A stretch of DNA of 8,778 bases from Neptuniibacter sp. (GTDB taxonomy: Bacteria > Pseudomonadota > Gammaproteobacteria > Pseudomonadales > Balneatricaceae), in assembly GCA_024686055.1 (NCBI GenBank), contig JAIBDV010000100.1:1-8778 (forward strand), in the 5' to 3' direction. The first letter of the stretch is position 1; every line of letters begins with the position of its first letter. The notes below the pieces were generated by a model. The model worked only from the letters and a program-made list of their open reading frames with translations. It did not search any database and was not told the origin of the DNA. The position numbers were made by a program, and so were the translations under genes. Shown piece by piece: positions 4,365 through 8,778 of the stretch.

Positions 4365-7259
4365 TTAATCGATTGCCTCCGGTTCCGGTAAGTATTGTTC
4401 CAGTACGGTCATTACCTGGCCGAGTTCTATCGGCTTGGTCAGGTAATCGGAAAAGCCTGCCTCCATCGCTTTGCGGCGTGCCGAGTCCATTGCATTTGCA
4501 CTGACGGCCACCACTGGAATATGCCGGGTTTCATCATTAGCTTGTAGCTGTGTCATTGCATCAATACCGCTGATGCCGGGCAGGTTGATGTCCATCAGAA
4601 TCAATTGTGGTTGCTGACGGATCGCCAGTTCAATACCTAGCTCGGCACTGTGACAGAGAGTCAGCTGGTAGTCAGAAAGCTCTTCCAGTAGCTGCTGCAT
4701 CAGTTGCTGATTAGCAGGGTTATCCTCGACATACAGAATTTGCTGCCGGGCTGAAGAGTCCGGTTCTGGAAGCGCCGCGACCGTATCGGTGGCGCTGGTG
4801 GCGACAGGAGGCTGGCCGCCTGTCTCCGCCAGCGGCAGAGTAAACCAGAAGGTACTGCCCCGGCCTTCTGTACTGTTAAAGCCGATCTGCCCGCCCATCA
4901 ATTCGACTAGCTGGCGGGTAATAGTCAGCCCGATACCGGTTCCCTCAATGTCACTGTTTTCATTACCCAGCCGGGAGAAGGGCTTAAACAGGTCACTCTG
5001 GCGGTGTTCGGGGATGCCTTGACCGGTGTCGATAATTTCAAAGCGCATCATATCCGATCCCAGCTGACTTGCCGCAAGGGTGACGTGGCCTGTTTGTGAG
5101 TTGTACTTGATCGCGTTACTCACCAGATTGAGCAAGGTTTGTTTAAAGCGGGTGCGGTCCGCACGAATCATCGGCAGGAGAGTATCAAGGCTAGAGGTAT
5201 GGAGGCTGATTTGTTTCTCATGGGCCAGGCCTTCAATCAGATTGATGCACTCATCGATCACCTCTATGGGCTGAACCGGCTCCAGTGACAGTGTGACGCG
5301 ACCTGCTTCAATACGCGCCAGGTCCAGCACCTCGTTGATCAGCGTGAGCAGGTGCTGGCCACCTTTGAGTATGTGTTTCATCTGGGTTTGCTGGCGTTCG
5401 CTTAGTGGTTCACGACGGCTGTTTAACAGTAGTTGAGCAAACCCCAAAATGGCATTGAGTGGCGTGCGCAGCTCATGGCTCATACTGGACAGGAACTCGG
5501 ATTTGGCCCGGTTGGCGCGTTCCGCCTCGTCGCGGGTGCGCTCCAGTACATGCTGGTAGTGCCGGACTTCGGTCATATCGGCGACAAAGGCAAAGGAGCC
5601 TTCCATGCTGCCATCAGCAGCCAGAATGGTAGTAGCTTTGACAGCGAAGTGGCCAACATCTTTGGCGGTGGCCATTTTCAGCTCATAGCTGCGTTGTAGC
5701 TGGACCTCACGAGAGCTGATCTGTGCATTAAAGGTCTGCTCTGAGTCGGGGTGAACCAGGTCGCCCAGCTTCATTTTCAGTAAGGTCTGACGGCGCTGTC
5801 CCAGCATCTGACAGAAAGCCTCATTAACCTCCAGTATCTCGCCTGCCGGCCCTACTCGGACATAGCCTTCGGCGGCGGTTTCCAATACGTTGCGCAGTTC
5901 ACGAATGGCAACTTCCCGCGCCCGTTCCAGCTCAGCGCGTTCACTGATATCACGCATGATGCCGACAAAACGGCGTTCGTTACCTTTGATGGGGGCGACG
6001 TTAAGGTCGATAGGGAACTCGCGGCCGTCTTTGTGGCGGGCCCATAGCAGTCGGGCTTTGTTAATAATGCGCGGAGCATGCAGCTGAGAGCCATCGACAT
6101 ATTCCTGATGGCCATGGCGGTCGCTGGGCCGGAGCAGGATTTCAATCGCTTTACCAATCAATTCATCATCGTCATAGCCAAACATCTGCGCGGCAGCGGG
6201 GTTAACCGTCTCGATAGTACCGTTGCCATCGATAGTAATAATACCGTCGGCACTGGCCTCAAAGATGGAACTCAGTCGTTGTTGTTCTGCTTGCAGTTGG
6301 GAGCTGCGTTCATCCACTTTATGTTTCAGTGCATCCTGTAAGGCATAAAGACGGCTCTGGGTCTGCTTGCGGTGGCTGATCTCATCCAGCAGCTTCTGGT
6401 TGGTATGTTGCTTGCTGATCAGCAGCCGGTTAATACGCCATGTCATCAGGACGGTCAGCAGTGCAACACATCCCAGTACGACAAACGTGATTATCAGGGC
6501 GATATTGGTGTAGCCCTCAAGCTCCGGTACTTCAAAGTGCAGATGGCCGGCCGGGGCGTCCTGAAAATCAGTCAGTGGAATAACATGGCTGGGGTTGCTG
6601 TCTGCGGTATGACTCAGGTCGTTACAGAGGGTCAGTGAATTCAGACTGAGGTCATACTTCAGCTGTGCCAGCAGGGCACCATCCAGCCGCTTGGCCGTTA
6701 CCATCAGGAAGTTGTTATGGTGTGTATCTGCCGGATCGAGTTGTTCCTGTTCCTGTTGCAGCGGCGTGGCGGCAACCAGCATCAGCTCACCCTGTATATG
6801 GACAATGCCTGATATAACGATTGGGCCGCTGGCCGGGCTGCGGCTGGCGTTACGGGCCTGCCTTAACAGCTCTGTCAGGGCCGCAGAGGGTACCAGTGTG
6901 CGGTTGCTGAACTGGCCGTCGTAGAACTGCACGATCGGTAACGATTCGGGCGACAGTACGGCACTGTAATCAATATGAAAATTGCGGTGCAGGTAGCCCC
7001 CCAGGTTTTGTTGTGCCCAGTTCAGATCCAGCTGGTGGACGATATTCTGGATGCTGTCATCCCACCAGGCGACATCACGGGCAACCGCTGCCGTGTTATT
7101 TAATTCGCGGGCCAGGCTTCGATTCAGGCCCCGCTCTGCGCTGTGCTCAAGCAATTGGACCTGGTGCATGCTGGTGGCATTGACCAGTAATACCAGGCTG
7201 CCCAGACTGAGGATCACAATCAGGGCGGCCAGCATGGGCAGTCGTCGATATCTGAGCAT
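4365..7259 (-). CDS. Membrane hybrid histidine kinase: CHASE4-TM-PAS-PAS-HisKA-HATPase-REC
   Basis: This 964-residue inner-membrane sensor has TM1 at about 9-27 and a periplasmic domain about 30-250. That domain carries the CHASE4 hallmark DVAWWDDSIQNI (62-73). TM2 is about 252-274, followed by a coiled coil about 280-330. PAS1 spans about 331-440 and PAS2 about 452-568. The HisKA domain carries the phospho-accepting H595 in SMSHELRTPLN. The ATPase has an N box (N711, N715), G1 DTGQGIP (744-750) and G2 GTGIGL (773-778). A C-terminal receiver has acidic E845/D846, phospho-acceptor D890 and K942. All catalytic residues are intact. The phosphate probably passes H595 to D890 and then out through an Hpt protein not seen here, or the receiver may regulate the kinase. 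It follows the HD-GYP gene by 26 nt, so one transcript is likely. No Shine-Dalgarno precedes the ATG, and an in-frame TGA just upstream rules out a longer start. An internal ATG at residue 9 also lacks one. Confidence 0.95.
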   Translation of the reverse strand: MLRYRRLPMLAALIVILSLGSLVLLVNATSMHQVQLLEHSAERGLNRSLARELNNTAAVARDVAWWDDSIQNIVHQLDLNWAQQNLGGYLHRNFHIDYSAVLSPESLPIVQFYDGQFSNRTLVPSAALTELLRQARNASRSPASGPIVISGIVHIQGELMLVAATPLQQEQEQLDPADTHHNNFLMVTAKRLDGALLAQLKYDLSLNSLTLCNDLSHTADSNPSHVIPLTDFQDAPAGHLHFEVPELEGYTNIALIITFVVLGCVALLTVLMTWRINRLLISKQHTNQKLLDEISHRKQTQSRLYALQDALKHKVDERSSQLQAEQQRLSSIFEASADGIITIDGNGTIETVNPAAAQMFGYDDDELIGKAIEILLRPSDRHGHQEYVDGSQLHAPRIINKARLLWARHKDGREFPIDLNVAPIKGNERRFVGIMRDISERAELERAREVAIRELRNVLETAAEGYVRVGPAGEILEVNEAFCQMLGQRRQTLLKMKLGDLVHPDSEQTFNAQISSREVQLQRSYELKMATAKDVGHFAVKATTILAADGSMEGSFAFVADMTEVRHYQHVLERTRDEAERANRAKSEFLSSMSHELRTPLNAILGFAQLLLNSRREPLSERQQTQMKHILKGGQHLLTLINEVLDLARIEAGRVTLSLEPVQPIEVIDECINLIEGLAHEKQISLHTSSLDTLLPMIRADRTRFKQTLLNLVSNAIKYNSQTGHVTLAASQLGSDMMRFEIIDTGQGIPEHRQSDLFKPFSRLGNENSDIEGTGIGLTITRQLVELMGGQIGFNSTEGRGSTFWFTLPLAETGGQPPVATSATDTVAALPEPDSSARQQILYVEDNPANQQLMQQLLEELSDYQLTLCHSAELGIELAIRQQPQLILMDINLPGISGIDAMTQLQANDETRHIPVVAVSANAMDSARRKAMEAGFSDYLTKPIELGQVMTVLEQYLPEPEAID

Positions 7260-7285
7260 GTGCGTGGGGTCTCAATGGTGGGGGC

Positions 7286-8341
7286 TTAGTCGTCGGTATC
7301 GGCAAACTGGGCGCGGATTTTTTGCATCTGTGGCAGTTGCTGGAGGAAGCGTGCAACCAGGGATGGGTCAAAGTGATAGCCAGCTTCGCTCTGGAGCAGG
7401 TCAATCACCTGTTCGATCGGCCAGCCCTCTTTGTAAGGGCGTTTTGATAGCAGGGCGTCAACCACGTCGCACAATGCTGCAATGCGGGCGGCCAGGGGGA
7501 TTTCGTCACCTTGCAGGCCTTGAGGGTAGCCGCTGCCATCCCATTTCTCGTGGTGACACAAGGCAATCTGGGCAGCCATCTGCATCAGCCCTGAGTGGTG
7601 GCCGGTCAGAATGTCATAGCCTATTTTGGCATGGGTGTTCATGATCTGGCGTTCCGCATCATCCAGCCTGCCTGGTTTTAACAGGATGCTGTCAGATATA
7701 CCGATTTTACCGACATCATGCAGCGGGCTGGCACGTAACAGCAGCTCACAGAAGTCTTCGTCACAGCCCAGGCTGATTGCCAGATGATGGCACATATGGC
7801 TCATACGCATGACGTGCATACCGGTTTCGTTATCACGGTATTCACCGGCCAGTGCCAGGCGGCGGACGATCTCCAGCTGGGTGTCTTCGACTTCGCGGGT
7901 ACGCTCTTTTACCTGCAGCTCCAGTTCGACGGCCCGGTTCTGCTGGCGTCTGAAATACAGCCGGTTTTGCAACGCATTGCTGATGCGCAGGCTGACTTCC
8001 CAGTTCTGAAAGGGCTTGGTAATAAAGTCGGTGGCGCCCAGGTGCAAGGCGCGCTCCCGGTTGGCATCTTCGGCGGTAACCACCACCACCGGAATATTCA
8101 GATGACCATAGTGCGCATTCAGCAGCTCCATAATCGCAAAACCATCAATATGAGGCATGCGAATATCCAGTACCAGCAGGTCGACCGGATGCTGTTGCAG
8201 CCAGGGTTCAACCTGACGGGGGTCGTTTAGCGCGGCCAGATGGTCAAACCCCTCGTCTTCTAACATCAGCTGCAAAAGATCGGTATTGGCGGGGTTATCG
8301 TCGACGATCAGGATAGAAAGATCCTGCAGACGCTGGGGCAT
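7286..8341 (-). CDS. Response regulator with HD-GYP domain, predicted c-di-GMP phosphodiesterase
   Basis: This 351-residue cytoplasmic protein is RpfG-like. The N-terminal receiver (about 8-125) has D14/D15, phospho-acceptor D59 in LLVLDIRMP, T89 and K109. A charged helix about 130-157 links it to the HD-GYP domain (about 155-345). Metal-site residues are intact: E167 and H176 (GEYRDNETGMHV), H208-D209 in HDVGKIGI, H237, H263/H264, and D292 in CDVVDAL. The GYP signature HHEKWDGSGYP is complete (263-273). An intact HD-GYP implies hydrolysis of c-di-GMP to pGpG or GMP, controlled by phosphorylation of D59. The start has AGGA (8349-8352 on the plus strand as its complement) 7 nt upstream. It is the first gene of the minus-strand pair with the CHASE4 hybrid kinase, which is its most likely phosphate source. 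The divergent protein at the window end is another candidate partner. Confidence 0.96.
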   Translation of the reverse strand: MPQRLQDLSILIVDDNPANTDLLQLMLEDEGFDHLAALNDPRQVEPWLQQHPVDLLVLDIRMPHIDGFAIMELLNAHYGHLNIPVVVVTAEDANRERALHLGATDFITKPFQNWEVSLRISNALQNRLYFRRQQNRAVELELQVKERTREVEDTQLEIVRRLALAGEYRDNETGMHVMRMSHMCHHLAISLGCDEDFCELLLRASPLHDVGKIGISDSILLKPGRLDDAERQIMNTHAKIGYDILTGHHSGLMQMAAQIALCHHEKWDGSGYPQGLQGDEIPLAARIAALCDVVDALLSKRPYKEGWPIEQVIDLLQSEAGYHFDPSLVARFLQQLPQMQKIRAQFADTDD

Positions 8342-8379
8342 GGGTGAATCCTGTCTATTTAACTGCTTCGTGCCTGAAT

Positions 8380-8418
8380 TAGCGGCCGCTAGTGTAATCC
8401 CTAAAGCCTTCTTGTTTA
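8380..8418 (-). promoter_or_regulatory. Candidate promoter with overlapping 12-bp palindrome upstream of the HD-GYP gene
   Basis: TAGCGGCCGCTA (8380-8391) is a perfect 12-bp palindrome in the 220-bp spacer between the divergent signalling genes. On the minus strand a modest sigma70-like pair, TAAACA (8413-8418) and TACACT (8391-8396), is 16 bp apart, which would put the palindrome at the transcription start, a typical repressor position. The hexamers each match consensus at only four positions. The rest of the spacer shows no clear promoter; TATAAC (8523-8528) is a possible -10 for the plus-strand gene but has no -35 at normal spacing. Confidence 0.25.
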
Positions 8419-8561
8419 AGGGGGCATGACCGGTCGCTGTTAAAAAATGTACAAAAGTCGCAGGTTTTTCCGGGGTGTAATAGCATTCTGGTTTTTGAAC
8501 AATCCCTGCCAGAGGGTTAGGCTATAACTATGCCCCTGATTCTGTCAGTTGAGTCCCTGTG

Positions 8562-8778
8562 ATGCCCCATTCCTCTGTACCTGTTAGTACTGTTGAAGCC
8601 ACCGATGATGCCTGGTTGAGCGTTATCCATAAAATGGATGAAGCCTACGCGGACATGGTGCGTTATCAGGTGGAAATTGAAGAGAAAAACCAGGCCCTAG
8701 AGCAGGCGCAGAGCTTTCTTGATTCGGTACAGAGTGCGATGAGCGATCTGTTGATCGTCTGTGATCATCAGGGTCGAA
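8562..8778 (+). CDS. Probable PAS-containing sensor protein, N-terminal part (truncated by window edge)
   Basis: An open frame of 72 codons runs off the right end with no stop. An alpha-helical, acidic N-terminus (DDAWLSVIHKMDEAYADMV, 15-33) continues into a charged coiled coil (about 34-56, VEIEEKNQALEQAQ). Then comes SDLLIVCDHQGR (61-72), which looks like the first strands of a PAS domain. This layout is common at the start of cytoplasmic PAS histidine kinases, and no signal or membrane segment is visible. An in-frame TGA at 8550-8552 limits the start to ATG 8562 or the adjacent GTG 8559; the ribosome binding site is weak (GAG about 8 nt upstream). It is divergent from the HD-GYP response regulator, so a partner role is plausible. 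The output domain lies outside the window, so calling it a kinase is inference. Confidence 0.75.
   Translation, partial: MPHSSVPVSTVEATDDAWLSVIHKMDEAYADMVRYQVEIEEKNQALEQAQSFLDSVQSAMSDLLIVCDHQGR

Noticed and set aside
7051..7644. 197-codon plus-strand frame across the HD-GYP/kinase junction
   Set aside because: It is antisense to two well-supported genes with intact catalytic motifs; the composition is that of a shadow frame.
8381..8388. NotI site as a cloning-vector scar
   Set aside because: No vector or linker sequence surrounds it and the flanking DNA is continuous with the genomic spacer; natural occurrence is sufficient.

Overview
The window looks like chromosomal DNA of a free-living, probably marine-type gammaproteobacterium. 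The adenine deaminase, LysR regulator, AEC transporter, small acidic cold-shock protein and CHASE4 hybrid kinase all read as Pseudomonas/Oceanospirillales-like proteins, and GC content is moderate. That placement comes from protein resemblance recalled without a search. No mobile element, tRNA, rRNA or CRISPR was seen.

Left part (1-759): a cold-shock protein gene on the minus strand with a strong terminator. Its leader is about 195 nt long and starts from a good sigma70-type promoter. The promoter and the first ~27 nt of the leader are repeated almost exactly at the left edge of the window, in the same orientation. The leader block contains TGACGCAGA, which resembles the enterobacterial 'cold box'. 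The best reading is that a second gene of the same cold-shock regulon, perhaps a csp paralogue, begins just left of the window.

Middle (760-4356, plus strand): a LysR-type regulator, then an AEC-family permease behind its own AT-rich promoter region, then a 75-residue single-span membrane protein and an adenine deaminase (type 2, PA0148-like) 19 nt apart, then a 91-residue secreted Pro/Ala-rich protein of unknown function. The deaminase makes purine salvage/catabolism the only defined pathway here; a link to the permease is inference.

Right part (4365-8778): a signalling cluster. On the minus strand a REC-HD-GYP response regulator (predicted c-di-GMP phosphodiesterase) is followed after 26 nt by a large membrane hybrid histidine kinase (CHASE4-TM-PAS-PAS-HisKA-HATPase-REC). 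Divergent from them, across a 220-bp spacer carrying a 12-bp perfect palindrome, begins another protein with a coiled coil leading into a PAS-like segment, probably a second sensor kinase; it is cut by the window edge. Together they look like a phosphorelay feeding c-di-GMP turnover.

The most unusual signal is the duplicated cold-shock promoter/leader. The genes themselves belong to known families.
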